A DNA stretch of 64,000 nucleotides from a virus, in IMG/VR virus record IMGVR_UViG_3300035201_000245, positions 1 to 64,000 of that record. The stretch is one strand, 5' to 3'. This document shows positions 9,705 through 19,806 of this stretch, one piece after another. A program made the translations under genes and the position numbers. Position 1 is the first letter of the stretch, and each line of letters opens with the position of its first letter. The notes beneath the pieces are model-generated. The model was not told the origin of the DNA. It saw only the letters and a program-made list of their open reading frames with translations, and searched no databases.

Positions 9705-10634
9705 TTATACTGTCACGGGGTTTGGAAGTACCGTAACCGTCGCAGACGAGGCACTACCCATATTCACATAAACTTTTAGATTTGATCCATCTATACCAGC
9801 AGTAAATGTTCCAAGCATAGATCCTGTTGCAATTGCCGATTCTTCTATAATTGTAGCAGTCGTTCCATCATGTATTACCAAATACCGACCTACTTGATAT
9901 GCACTACCTTGAGTAATCTGCATTATCATATATGCAGAACGATAAGTTGCGTGTGCTATTGTATATACAGCAGTTGCACTTGTTGATGAAACTGCAACAT
10001 CTGTTTCTGCAGCTCCTCCACCACCACCTATCTCACCCCATTCGTCAGTATATCCCTCAAACTTTCCGTCTGTAGTATTATATCTAAAGTCACCTGCAGC
10101 TGGAGAACCAGGTCTTTGTCCTGTCGTACCTTTTGTTACACCAATTGCACCAGTACCACCAAAATCTGCACCGTCAGTTGTTGTACTTACTCTAGCAGCA
10201 TTATCATAATATACAACACCAGATCCATCTGTAGTAAATACAAATCCACTTTCAGTACCTGCTGCATTTTGAATTGCAACTGCATCGCCTCTCAAATGAA
10301 GAGCACCAGTTCCAGCATCAGCAATGATACTATTTGATGCGTCATGCCATATTTTTAAATCTGAACCAACACCCGCAATTATCTGCTCTCCATCCCCTAA
10401 TTTTAATCCACCAACTGTTGCTATACCACTAATATTCCAACCATCGGTATATATTTCCTTACACGTTACAATACCACAAGCTAATTTACCTGGGTTATTA
10501 GCACTTACAGGATCACTAACAACTGTAGTACCAATACCAACATTTTTATCGAAGGTAAAACCATCACCCGCAAAACTCAGGGTGTTAATACCTGCTCTTC
10601 CTTTTATGGTATCTACTCTAATTTCAGCAGCCAT
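9705..10634 (-). CDS. Tail fibre-like virion protein
   Basis: A 309-residue protein of the cyanophage fibre type. Residues 1-60 have VDTIKGRAGINTLSF and VGIGTTVV segments; the middle contains LKIWHDASNSII and GALHLRGD, also found in the neighbouring 752-residue protein. Residues about 175-205 carry the GDFRYNTTDGKFEGYTDEW motif. The last 100 residues are a distinct beta-rich domain rich in small residues, possibly a tip or trimerisation domain. The gene is preceded by one of three near-identical promoter and ribosome-site leaders. Confidence 0.7.
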   Translation of the reverse strand: MAAEIRVDTIKGRAGINTLSFAGDGFTFDKNVGIGTTVVSDPVSANNPGKLACGIVTCKEIYTDGWNISGIATVGGLKLGDGEQIIAGVGSDLKIWHDASNSIIADAGTGALHLRGDAVAIQNAAGTESGFVFTTDGSGVVYYDNAARVSTTTDGADFGGTGAIGVTKGTTGQRPGSPAAGDFRYNTTDGKFEGYTDEWGEIGGGGGAAETDVAVSSTSATAVYTIAHATYRSAYMIMQITQGSAYQVGRYLVIHDGTTATIIEESAIATGSMLGTFTAGIDGSNLKVYVNMGSASSATVTVLPNPVTV

Positions 10635-10669
10635 TCGGGTTCACTCTCCCCCTAGTTTTTACTATTTAG
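10635..10669 (-). promoter_or_regulatory. Repeated late-promoter/ribosome-site leader, copy 1
   Basis: Reading leftward, a CTAAATAG late-promoter-like box is followed by GTAAAAA, CTAGGGGGAGAGTGAACCCG and then the ATG of the 9705-10634 gene. The same block of about 35 bp recurs with almost no change at 12931-12966 and 21667-21702. The GGGGGAG run is the likely ribosome site. Confidence 0.65.
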
Positions 10670-10671
10670 CA

Positions 10672-12930
10672 TTAAACCACCACATAATTACCATCAATAG
10701 TCAAGACACCGTTAATAGTGACTGGACCTGCCATCATACCATTAAAATTAGTTCCAATGTAATGATTACCATTCAGTGCATTATCAACCATAAGCATACC
10801 ATTACCAATATAAAGTCCTTGGAATGAATTACCAATACCTTGGACATCTGGATCGTTAAGTGCCGTCGTATTAATACCAACCGATTTACTGGTTGATATA
10901 CCAATAGACCCTTCTGGTGTCCATGTTCCTGCAGCACCTGCATTACCACCTCCACCTTGGAAGCAAAGTGTAGCAATACCAAGATTACCATCATAATATG
11001 CTGTGGTAAATCCAGCACCTTTAAATTCAAGATAGGTTACACCATAACCAACAGGATGAATACCTGCTGAACCATCACCAGTTGTTCCAATACCAATGGT
11101 AACACCAGTTAGATTTGCACCATCACCATAGTATGTAATAATACCTGCATGAGCACCAACTGTTGCACCACCACCAACATAACCTGCACCAGTAACTAAT
11201 AGTCCTGATACACCACCATTTCCACTACCAAAGGTACTAACACCAGATATGTTGAGGTTTCTACCAGATACTTCATCATAAGTGATATCACCAGTAACAT
11301 CAAGGTTTCCAAGTACAACAAGATCACTACCTACAGTTGCAATACCAGAAATAGTTACATTACCATTAGAAAATATAGTAGCAGCAGAACCAATTATTAT
11401 ACTTGAACCAGTACCAACAACAATTCCACCATTAGCAGTTACAATTCCTGCAGCAGCAATATTACCGTTTGCAGAAGCTGTAACACCAGAACCAACGGAT
11501 ATCTTACCACTTACAGTCTCATCTCCAGTAACCGCAAGTGTCGATCCATCAAATGTTAAGTTACCACTATCTTCCAGTTCTCCAGAAGTTCCAGCAATAA
11601 CAACTCTATTATCTGTTAGATCAGAAATCTTTGCAGTATCAGCAACTAATGCATCAACAGTTGCAGTACCATCAAGGAATAAATCACCCCACTCACTTGT
11701 AGCAGCACCAATATTTCTAGTACCGTCTACATCTGGTATTAAATTACTACCAATAGATGTAAAGGTAGATACTCCACTGATGTTTAATCTATTACTTGTC
11801 GTTACTCCACTAACATTAACACCTTGCGGAGTAGTCTGGAAAACGTTTCCATTATCATAATAAAGAGATACAGCTCCATTCTCTGCAAAGGTTGCTTGAG
11901 TTTCATTACCTGCTGCATTTCTTACCTGTAAACTATTACTATCGACATATAAATTCCCAGTTCCTGTGGTATCCTGTATATAACTATGTGATCCATCATG
12001 CCATACAATTAAGTCAGATTGAGCTCCGAATGTTAACTTAGCACTATCTTGGAATGTTGATACACCAGATACTACATTAATTCTATCAGAGAATGTAGTG
12101 ATACCAGTTATATTGAGGCCACCACTTGTAGACTCTAGCTTCTTCGAATTATCATAGTAGACTTCTACTGAGCCAGTATCATTAGCAATAATATAATTCT
12201 CACTACTTGCACTTTGTAATTTTATATCTGCAGAACCTCTAATAATAAGGTCTCCAGTTCCTACATCTTGAATGTAGGAATTCGAACCATCATGATGAAT
12301 TTTTAAATCTGAGCCATCTCCCATAAAGATAGCTGCATTATCTCTAAAGAATGCAGTAGTACCAAATCCAACAGTTGCACCTACAGCAACATAGTTAGAT
12401 GATAATCCTGCCTGACCATCAATCTTAGAAATACCAAACTGAACAGGAGCACTAAAAGTAGATACACCTGATCTAAGATCTACATCAATTCCACCAAGGA
12501 ATGATGCAATACCTACAAATGTAGAAATTCCAGCAACTTTTAAGTCACTGAAACTGTTTGGACCAACCCTTATTGCTTCTTCAATTGTTGCAGTCGTTGT
12601 TGCGTCAAGTGATGCAATACCACTCAAACGCATTCCTCTATCTACTATCTCTGTCGTACCTATCGCAAGTGATTGAGCACTAACTATTCCGCTAACACTT
12701 ACATCCGAACTAAACCCAGAATATCCGCTAACTAATAAATCTTTAACTGTACCAACACCTATTATATTCAGGTCGGTTGCGCCTATTCCACCTCTCGCGC
12801 CACCAACATGGAGGGTATACCCAGGAACCGTAGTACCTATACCAACTTTGTTTGTCGTCGAATCACCTACGATCAGGTTAGTGTTTACCTGAACACCATT
12901 CTTAATGACAAAATTCTTATTAATTGCCAT
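10672..12930 (-). CDS. Long tail fibre-like virion protein (GVSTF-repeat shaft)
   Basis: A 752-residue protein made of many short repeats with the consensus ISGVSTF/IAGVGT and several copies of SDLxIxHDGSxSYIQDxGTG, typical of trimeric beta-structured fibres in cyanomyoviruses. The last 70 residues (IGNGMLMVDNALNGNHYI...GPVTINGVLTI) resemble the end of the small protein at 26705-27217, so both may carry the same trimerisation or capping module. It is preceded by leader copy 2. Attachment partner in the tail cannot be told from sequence. Confidence 0.75.
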   Translation of the reverse strand: MAINKNFVIKNGVQVNTNLIVGDSTTNKVGIGTTVPGYTLHVGGARGGIGATDLNIIGVGTVKDLLVSGYSGFSSDVSVSGIVSAQSLAIGTTEIVDRGMRLSGIASLDATTTATIEEAIRVGPNSFSDLKVAGISTFVGIASFLGGIDVDLRSGVSTFSAPVQFGISKIDGQAGLSSNYVAVGATVGFGTTAFFRDNAAIFMGDGSDLKIHHDGSNSYIQDVGTGDLIIRGSADIKLQSASSENYIIANDTGSVEVYYDNSKKLESTSGGLNITGITTFSDRINVVSGVSTFQDSAKLTFGAQSDLIVWHDGSHSYIQDTTGTGNLYVDSNSLQVRNAAGNETQATFAENGAVSLYYDNGNVFQTTPQGVNVSGVTTSNRLNISGVSTFTSIGSNLIPDVDGTRNIGAATSEWGDLFLDGTATVDALVADTAKISDLTDNRVVIAGTSGELEDSGNLTFDGSTLAVTGDETVSGKISVGSGVTASANGNIAAAGIVTANGGIVVGTGSSIIIGSAATIFSNGNVTISGIATVGSDLVVLGNLDVTGDITYDEVSGRNLNISGVSTFGSGNGGVSGLLVTGAGYVGGGATVGAHAGIITYYGDGANLTGVTIGIGTTGDGSAGIHPVGYGVTYLEFKGAGFTTAYYDGNLGIATLCFQGGGGNAGAAGTWTPEGSIGISTSKSVGINTTALNDPDVQGIGNSFQGLYIGNGMLMVDNALNGNHYIGTNFNGMMAGPVTINGVLTIDGNYVVV

Positions 12931-12966
12931 TCGGGTTCACTCTCCCCCTATTTTTTACTATTTATG
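12931..12966 (-). promoter_or_regulatory. Repeated late-promoter/ribosome-site leader, copy 2
   Basis: On the minus strand this contains CATAAATAG, GTAAAAAATAGGGGGAGAG and TGAACCCG before the ATG of the 752-residue gene. It differs from copies 1 and 3 only in a few bases around the late box and CTAG/ATAG. Its position fits a late promoter plus leader. Confidence 0.65.
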
Positions 12967-12974
12967 AAAAAAGT

Positions 12975-15900
12975 TTAGTGTAAATCAACCCAGGCTGCTC
13001 CAGTAAATCCTTGGAACTTACTTGTAGCAGTATTGAACATCATTGCACCTGCAGTTGTACCTAAACCAACAACGCTGCTGACCTTAGGAAGAATCATAAA
13101 GGTGTTAATTCCAACACCTTCCGCAAGATCTAATGTTGCTCTAGGTGATGCAGTTCCAACTCCAGCAGAAGAAACTCCAATAATAGTATTAATAGATGCA
13201 GTAACAGCAGTTACAATTCCTGAGAATGTTGCATTACCGTTAGAATTAATAGTTGCACCAGTTCCAACGCTAAGTCTATCAACACTAGCATAATCATAAT
13301 TTACATCAGTGCTTATGTTACCAAATCTCTTCCAGGCTTTATCGGTTGTGTAAACCCATCCAAGATACTTACCACCTTGTGGATTATCATTGAAAGTAAT
13401 ATCACCAGGAGTTGCTGAATCAGTTGGAGTAGCAATTCCAACGGTTAACTTACGTGATACTGATGCATCTCCTTGTAAGAATAGAGATGATGCTTCAAGT
13501 CCCTTAGTAGAAGATGAAGTTACCTTATTACTAAAGACAACTGGACCTTTAAACTCAGAGATTGACTTATTCTGATCTCCACCATCAATCTTAATAGACT
13601 GTGTGAACTCACCTTCAGTTGCATTAACAATATTGACTCCCTTCTTAACAGAGATGTCTTCACCTGTTACCGTTCTGATTGGAGTATTAACAACTTCTTC
13701 CTTACCAGTAACAGAATTTAACTTCTTATTACCAGAGTAGAAGATACCCTTATCATTCATACCAGTGAAGTAGTTAATACCACCATTCTTTCTGAGAGAT
13801 TGACCTAACAACTCTTCAGTATCTGATATTTGACGGGTTTGTTTCTCTGGAAGTGCAGTTGAGTAGTTACCTGGACCAAATCCAACGTACTCAAATGTAT
13901 GACCTGCAACTCTATTAATTGAATGTCTTCTTAATTCAACAGGCAGTGGTCTAATTCTACGAACAACTGCATTTGCTGCGTGTGTTGCTGCTTTTGTTCC
14001 AAGACAAGCACGGAAAACATAAAGTGGGTTTGTTACAGGATTAGCAGGAGTAGTCTTAATTCTGACTATCTCATCATCAATCACGAAGTAATCACCCATC
14101 TGTAATCCAATTTCATCTTGCTCACCAGCAGTTAAATTCATTTCTGTGGTGGTCTTAGTCATTGCAGCATTCAAGTTTGTATGAAGATTATTCAAATCTC
14201 CACTAATTGGTGTCATTCTTCCGTTTAGACTCTCATCTTCTAATGTTGGAGTACCATTTGCACAAGCAAAACCTGTACGTTCAACAAACATAGAAGAACC
14301 AACAGATATTGTACCTGCACTAACTGTCTTACCAGCACCAACATTTAACTCAAATTCATTCCAAGTATTACTCTTGGTTACAACATAATCTCCAACAAAG
14401 TAATCTTTAGCAGAAGGTCCAGTACTTGCACCATCTGTTCTAACACCAACAGTAGATATAGCAACCTTAACCTTAGCATTTACACTTAATCCGTGAGCAG
14501 TTGATACTCCAACTGTTGCAATACCTAAACTTGTATCATAAGTGAATGTACTAATACCAAGAGCATCTCCAGTATTATATAAGTATGCATTAGAAGTTAC
14601 AACAGAACCTATACCTGCAGTTGTTACACCTGTTACTGGAGTATTACCAACAACAGTGAAACTTCTTGCTGCACCTACATGAACATCAAGAATACGATAA
14701 AGATTGTTATATTGTCCGTAAGTTTCTGATGATACACCAGCAATTCTAACAATATTACCTATATTGTTGTAAATCTTACTGACGGTAATCTTAGCAGCAC
14801 TGTATCCTGTACCGACACTACTTGCGTGAGTTGTAATACCCGCAACATATAATGTGTTACCAATACCATAAGCACTACCACCATTCATGATGAGTAGTTC
14901 AGTAATACCACCACTATTCTTATCTACAGTAACCTTCGCAGTAGCAAAGTGTCCAGTTGTTGTACCAATACCAGCACTAGTCCAAACAAAATGCTGCTCG
15001 CTATTTAATAACTGAGCATTATAGTAGACTTCTTCAGTACCACCACCTGTACCATATCCACCACCACTACTTGCAATACTGACTTGAGTAACAGGATTTA
15101 ATCCATGATCAGCATCAGTGTAAATGGTATGAACCTTAGAATTAGGGAAGTTAAATGATCCTACTGGAATCTTAACTGGTTGTGAAGCAATTCCAGTTGT
15201 ACTGGAAGCTGGGGCCATATGTGTCTCAGTAGAACCAACACTTGTTATAATCTGTGTTATACCAACACCGACTTTAACATCACTCATAAAGTTATCAAGT
15301 GCTTCTCTAGTAAGACTATCTCTAACATCACTTACAGTAACATCTCCAATTGGATCCGAAACAGCATGAGTTGTTGTTGCTTCAGGATCAAGAACAGGGT
15401 TATCACGATTTACTTGAGGATAAAGATACTTAACTGGTTGAATAAATTTCTCTCCAGTAAATGGTGAAACAGAAGGAGCATTTGATGACTTTAATGCAGT
15501 TACATAGTAAATACCATCTTGCTTACCACTAACATACTGCTGAACTTCTTCAGTATCCTGAACAACATATGAATTATTATAATTCTTTCTCTTAAAGTAT
15601 GGGAGATCAATATCTCTTGTTGTAGTATCGTTTGTAAATGAACCACCATCAGTTGACATTCCAACAAAGAATTCCCTTGCACTTGTAATACCAGTAATAG
15701 CAAATGTACCATTAAATCCAGAATTACCAGCACCAGTAGTATTCACACTACTCTTAACATTAGCAATCTCAACAAGAGAACCAACAGATAAGTTATGTGG
15801 TTGCTCTGTTAAATATCTTGCTCTATCAACACTAGTTGATGAATCCCAGTTTGCATGTGCAATTAAATTAAAGTTTCTTTGCTGATTGACATTAGTTAAT

Positions 15901-18386
15901 GAACCAGTACCAAAGTAAGTCTGAACTTCTGCAGTTGTTGATCCAATAGAAGTATTAGACTCCTGAATAACATATCCACTTGTAGGAGGTCTTGCAACAG
16001 AACCACCAGTGGATGAAGGAATAATATATCTTAAACGATACGTAGTATCTTCTGCTTTTCTATCATCAGTCTTTCTCTTAATATAAGTTCTAGGAGAAGC
16101 ATTTCCTAATCCCGCAGTTCCTTGATTTAGGAAATATGGATGAATTGCATCTTTTCCTATAGCAGTATCAATACCAACCTTAACATACCATTGAGAAGCA
16201 GTTGTATCATACTGAATAGGATGTCCAATATCACCAGAATCCTTATCAGATACTCTACTTACAATTTTTAGAGGTCCACCAAGATTGTTAATCGTTAATG
16301 CTGTTGTATTCTCTGCATCATTTAAAGTCTTAGCAAGTTTTAAACCAACATTAGTTGATATTCCTGTAGTAATAGCATAATATATTCTATTTGGATCGAT
16401 TCCATCAGGCAATCTACCGTCAGAACTTATAACCCTAACAGTTTCTCCATTCTCAAAAGTATGTGCTGCTGTTAATTCAAACTGATTACTTGTAATACTA
16501 TTGATACCAGTAGCACTTCTATTAACTTTAAAACTCTTCTCTCCACTCGTTTGTGAATTAGGCATCACAATACGAGAACTAAACTCCGAACTAACACCTG
16601 CAGAAATAGGAATTAATACATTAAGTCTATCAGATGCTGCTGCACCTACTCTATAACCATCAACAACACTCTCTGGTTTAACAGATGAATTTGTTTGTCC
16701 CTTAAGATACAAACGTTCACAAGTTGTACCAGAACCAACTATCTTAGAAATATCAAGAGCAGTAAATTCTACAGTCTTTTCAGTAGACTGGAATCCTTTT
16801 GGAGGAATAACGTGTGTAATATATCCTAAATCGTCCTGTGAATACGCATCCTTTTTATATCCTGCAGAAACTAATGCCTTTGCACCAAAGTTTGAATTGG
16901 AGTTGGTGATAGACATATCACCACCAGTATCAGTAACAAAGTGTTCTGCATAACCTATAGCAAATGCTGATGCTGCTTGAATTGTTGCATCATTAATTGC
17001 TTTAATATGATAGTTATTATATGCAGGTTTAAAGACTGCTCTCGAATCTGTAACTAAATTCTCATTTCCAGTAACAGTACCATCATCATATGCACCTGTA
17101 GTTGCATTATACTTTAAGAATGCATTATTATCCTTCTGCAATCCAATACCTGTGTACTGGGCAACAACCATTGATTTAAATCCAGTTGCTTTGTTACCAT
17201 CTGCAAGCAAACCACACATACCATAAACTGATCTCAATGAGCAGTTAAAGATATATGGAGAAGCAGAGGAAACAGTATCAACAGTAAGAGCTGCTACACC
17301 ACCAGATGTACCTGGAAGTGCATCAGAAGGAGCATTTTGTACAGAATACTTAAATTGAGTAGAATTTACCTTCTCTGTAATAACAAATCGACCATTATAT
17401 GAAGTATCAGTTAATCCACTAATATGAACTGCAGTATCTACATCTGCACCAGTCAGAGCAGAAGTAGTAGTAACTGTAATAACTGTAGATGAGGTTGTAC
17501 CATCACCCGATTTAATGCTACTAATACCTACAGAACCTGCAGTAGGACCAACAATACGATATTCATCAACTTTAGGTTGAATATCTAATCCAGTTGATGG
17601 ATAATCTGGTTCTATTTCACGACCAGATGTAACACCATAAACTAAACCAACCTTCTCATAATACATGTCAAGGTCAGTTCTGGTATTAGAACCATAAGTT
17701 TGGTTATTATCATTAATACTTACCTTGTTTACACCATCAGCATATTCAAATGCAGTTAACTTATGGTGTGAAAAATCAGGTGCATATGCATTATTAGTAT
17801 AATCTAGATATACCTGTCCGTTTGGATCTCCATCAAATATAGAGAATTGCCAGAAATAACATCCACCAGTTACACGGAATATTGCGGATTTTTCAACATT
17901 ATCATTAGTTGGATTAGGAACATACTTAGGACGGATCTTGGTCTTTCTAAGATCCATACCAACAAGTGAAGTACCACGAGGTACAATTACACCACCATAA
18001 ACACTATTCAGTTTATAAAGTGAATTATTAACATTAGATAACTCAAAATTAGTATTTAAATCCCATGCACTAAAATCAGAAGAGGTTGAACCAAATCTAT
18101 CTCTAAAATTTCCAGATCCATCAGGAATCCAACCAGGCCTATTATCTACTACGTGCTCACCAGGATACAACAAGATTGTGGTTTGACCAAAACGATCATT
18201 ATTCAAACCACGTTGATATGAAAACCTTGATGCCTCTACGAGTGCTCTTTGAATCGTCTTAAATGGACGAGTTAATGAATTCCCTTTATTCTCAACACTA
18301 TCCGTTGCATCCAAATCATTTGGACTGACATACAGGATATTCCCGCGAACATTTTTGAGAAAATTCTCTAATCTGGAAAGACCCAT
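12975..18386 (-). CDS. Giant virion structural protein (1803 aa)
   Basis: The longest gene of the window. The N-terminus (LSRLENFLKNVRGNILYVSPND...PFKTIQRALVEASRFSY) looks like the start of a right-handed beta-helix of the kind seen in large cyanophage structural proteins. The middle, about residues 280-1500, is made of repeated beta-sandwich-like segments with HxLxxGxxV and NGTFxITG motifs. The C-terminus has fibre-shaft strands and ends with GAMMFNTATSKFQGFTG..W, the motif shared with the adhesins. It is probably a tail fibre, collar or baseplate-attached structural protein; which one is not decidable here. Confidence 0.75.
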   Translation of the reverse strand: MGLSRLENFLKNVRGNILYVSPNDLDATDSVENKGNSLTRPFKTIQRALVEASRFSYQRGLNNDRFGQTTILLYPGEHVVDNRPGWIPDGSGNFRDRFGSTSSDFSAWDLNTNFELSNVNNSLYKLNSVYGGVIVPRGTSLVGMDLRKTKIRPKYVPNPTNDNVEKSAIFRVTGGCYFWQFSIFDGDPNGQVYLDYTNNAYAPDFSHHKLTAFEYADGVNKVSINDNNQTYGSNTRTDLDMYYEKVGLVYGVTSGREIEPDYPSTGLDIQPKVDEYRIVGPTAGSVGISSIKSGDGTTSSTVITVTTTSALTGADVDTAVHISGLTDTSYNGRFVITEKVNSTQFKYSVQNAPSDALPGTSGGVAALTVDTVSSASPYIFNCSLRSVYGMCGLLADGNKATGFKSMVVAQYTGIGLQKDNNAFLKYNATTGAYDDGTVTGNENLVTDSRAVFKPAYNNYHIKAINDATIQAASAFAIGYAEHFVTDTGGDMSITNSNSNFGAKALVSAGYKKDAYSQDDLGYITHVIPPKGFQSTEKTVEFTALDISKIVGSGTTCERLYLKGQTNSSVKPESVVDGYRVGAAASDRLNVLIPISAGVSSEFSSRIVMPNSQTSGEKSFKVNRSATGINSITSNQFELTAAHTFENGETVRVISSDGRLPDGIDPNRIYYAITTGISTNVGLKLAKTLNDAENTTALTINNLGGPLKIVSRVSDKDSGDIGHPIQYDTTASQWYVKVGIDTAIGKDAIHPYFLNQGTAGLGNASPRTYIKRKTDDRKAEDTTYRLRYIIPSSTGGSVARPPTSGYVIQESNTSIGSTTAEVQTYFGTGSLTNVNQQRNFNLIAHANWDSSTSVDRARYLTEQPHNLSVGSLVEIANVKSSVNTTGAGNSGFNGTFAITGITSAREFFVGMSTDGGSFTNDTTTRDIDLPYFKRKNYNNSYVVQDTEEVQQYVSGKQDGIYYVTALKSSNAPSVSPFTGEKFIQPVKYLYPQVNRDNPVLDPEATTTHAVSDPIGDVTVSDVRDSLTREALDNFMSDVKVGVGITQIITSVGSTETHMAPASSTTGIASQPVKIPVGSFNFPNSKVHTIYTDADHGLNPVTQVSIASSGGGYGTGGGTEEVYYNAQLLNSEQHFVWTSAGIGTTTGHFATAKVTVDKNSGGITELLIMNGGSAYGIGNTLYVAGITTHASSVGTGYSAAKITVSKIYNNIGNIVRIAGVSSETYGQYNNLYRILDVHVGAARSFTVVGNTPVTGVTTAGIGSVVTSNAYLYNTGDALGISTFTYDTSLGIATVGVSTAHGLSVNAKVKVAISTVGVRTDGASTGPSAKDYFVGDYVVTKSNTWNEFELNVGAGKTVSAGTISVGSSMFVERTGFACANGTPTLEDESLNGRMTPISGDLNNLHTNLNAAMTKTTTEMNLTAGEQDEIGLQMGDYFVIDDEIVRIKTTPANPVTNPLYVFRACLGTKAATHAANAVVRRIRPLPVELRRHSINRVAGHTFEYVGFGPGNYSTALPEKQTRQISDTEELLGQSLRKNGGINYFTGMNDKGIFYSGNKKLNSVTGKEEVVNTPIRTVTGEDISVKKGVNIVNATEGEFTQSIKIDGGDQNKSISEFKGPVVFSNKVTSSSTKGLEASSLFLQGDASVSRKLTVGIATPTDSATPGDITFNDNPQGGKYLGWVYTTDKAWKRFGNISTDVNYDYASVDRLSVGTGATINSNGNATFSGIVTAVTASINTIIGVSSAGVGTASPRATLDLAEGVGINTFMILPKVSSVVGLGTTAGAMMFNTATSKFQGFTGAAWVDLH

Positions 18387-18421
18387 GTTATTGTTCCAAG
18401 CTATATGTATCCGTTATGGAT

Positions 18422-18429
18422 TATTTATA
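18422..18429 (-). promoter_or_regulatory. T4-type late promoter TATAAATA
   Basis: A perfect TATAAATA on the minus strand lies 36 bases before the ATG of the 1803-residue gene, in the gap after the preceding gene. It matches the T4 late promoter consensus. Confidence 0.65.
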
Positions 18430-18447
18430 ATTAATGCTAACATGTAT

Positions 18448-18882
18448 TTATGGACGCGATTCTAGAATTTCTGACCAACCAGTTCTGTTACTATCATAAA
18501 ATGTATAGGAATCATATAATTCTTCATCCCATCTATAAGGTTTTCCATCATTAGGATATGCAATTGGGGCTTCCCATCGGCAAGTAGTTTCATTTAAAAC
18601 CCAAGAATTCCATACAATTCCATCCATTTGAGGTTGTGGATCTATAAAAGCATCTTTATCTGCATCATAAGTACCACCTACTGTTGCATAATTTTTTCGC
18701 ATATTTGAATTATAAGATGTTTGTTTATAAGTAACTCCTCCACCACCATGAATCTGTTCTAAAAAATCAATACCTAATTGCTCTTGTTCATCACCATTAG
18801 AATCAGTGATCACTGCGTTATTAACTACTTCAATGTTAATAACTTTATTTGTGGAATTATCTATTGTTGCGAAATGTGCCAT
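18448..18882 (-). CDS. Conserved marine-phage protein of unknown function
   Basis: A 144-residue protein beginning MAHFATIDNSTNKVINIEVV, with a central GGxYDADKDAFIDPQP and a WxLNETTCRWEAPIAYP segment. Proteins with this pattern of a beta-rich N-terminus and W(V/T)LNExxxxWExPxxYP recur beside fibre genes in marine phages. No catalytic motif is visible. The start overlaps the stop of the glycine-rich gene by one base, so the two are likely translated together. It could be a fibre-associated or tip protein. Confidence 0.65.
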   Translation of the reverse strand: MAHFATIDNSTNKVINIEVVNNAVITDSNGDEQEQLGIDFLEQIHGGGGVTYKQTSYNSNMRKNYATVGGTYDADKDAFIDPQPQMDGIVWNSWVLNETTCRWEAPIAYPNDGKPYRWDEELYDSYTFYDSNRTGWSEILESRP

Positions 18883-19805
18883 TATACAGTATAAGTACCT
18901 GAAGCATTGTATGTTATTATGGTATAACCATCAGCAGTTGTAACAGATGGTGATCCTGATGTCGTACCTGAATAATCAGCAGCTGCCATCTTAATTATAA
19001 CAACTCCTGATCCACCAGCACCACTAGGTTGTGCAACACCAGGAGGGGAAGGGGATGTATCAAAGTTTCCTCCACCACCTCCACCTGATCCAGTGTTAAC
19101 AGTTCCTGCAGATGCTAGTCGTTGAATAGGTGATGATCTTCCTGCACCATGACCGCCACCGCCTGAACCTGCTTCACCACCACCATAGTTAGGATCATTA
19201 GTAGCCCAATATCCAGTACCACCACCACCTCCACCTGCTCTTGTTACTCCAGAACCAGTAATTGAGGATGAACGTCCTGCTCCTCCATCTCCTGAATGAC
19301 CTACAGATGGAGCATTTTGTCCAACACCTCCTGCTCCTCCACCGCCACCACCTGCTTGTTCCCACCAAGTACCATGATGACCGCCATCTTCACCACCATC
19401 ATGACCTTGATAAGTTGCAGTACCAAAAGTTCCACCATCATTTATACCAGAACCTCCAGGATAACCACCTAATCCACCACCAGCACCTCCACCTGAACCA
19501 CCATCACAAGATGCAGGACTAGTATTAAAATTAGCACCACCACCTCCTCCTGTTGAGGTTATATCAGCCATAACAGAATTCGATCCCGCATTTCCATTTG
19601 CTACGATTGAAGCTCCACCAGCACCTACAGTTATTGTTACTGTACCAGAAATTTTATGATTAGTACCTATTCTATAACCACCAGCACCACCTCCTCCACC
19701 AGCATATCCACCACCACCTGCTCCGCTACCTCCACCAGCGATAACTAGATATTCAACCTCAATGGATTTAGCTCCATGACCCAAGAGAATCTGCTGAATA
19801 GCCAT
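18882..19805 (-). CDS. Glycine-rich adhesin-like fibre tip protein
   Basis: A 307-residue protein that is largely glycine, with a short hydrophobic start (EVEYLVIAGGGSG), a VTITVGAGG segment, many runs such as GGGGGGAGG, and a beta-rich end (GVVIIKM...). Glycine-rich domains of this type occur in phage adhesins; T4-like gp38 adhesins use polyglycine-II sandwiches as host-range determinants. The two conserved hydrophobic ends with variable glycine loops fit a receptor-binding tip. Assignment to a gp38-like role is by analogy only. Confidence 0.7.
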   Translation of the reverse strand: MAIQQILLGHGAKSIEVEYLVIAGGGSGAGGGGYAGGGGGAGGYRIGTNHKISGTVTITVGAGGASIVANGNAGSNSVMADITSTGGGGGANFNTSPASCDGGSGGGAGGGLGGYPGGSGINDGGTFGTATYQGHDGGEDGGHHGTWWEQAGGGGGGAGGVGQNAPSVGHSGDGGAGRSSSITGSGVTRAGGGGGGTGYWATNDPNYGGGEAGSGGGGHGAGRSSPIQRLASAGTVNTGSGGGGGGNFDTSPSPPGVAQPSGAGGSGVVIIKMAAADYSGTTSGSPSVTTADGYTIITYNASGTYTV

Positions 19806-19806
19806 T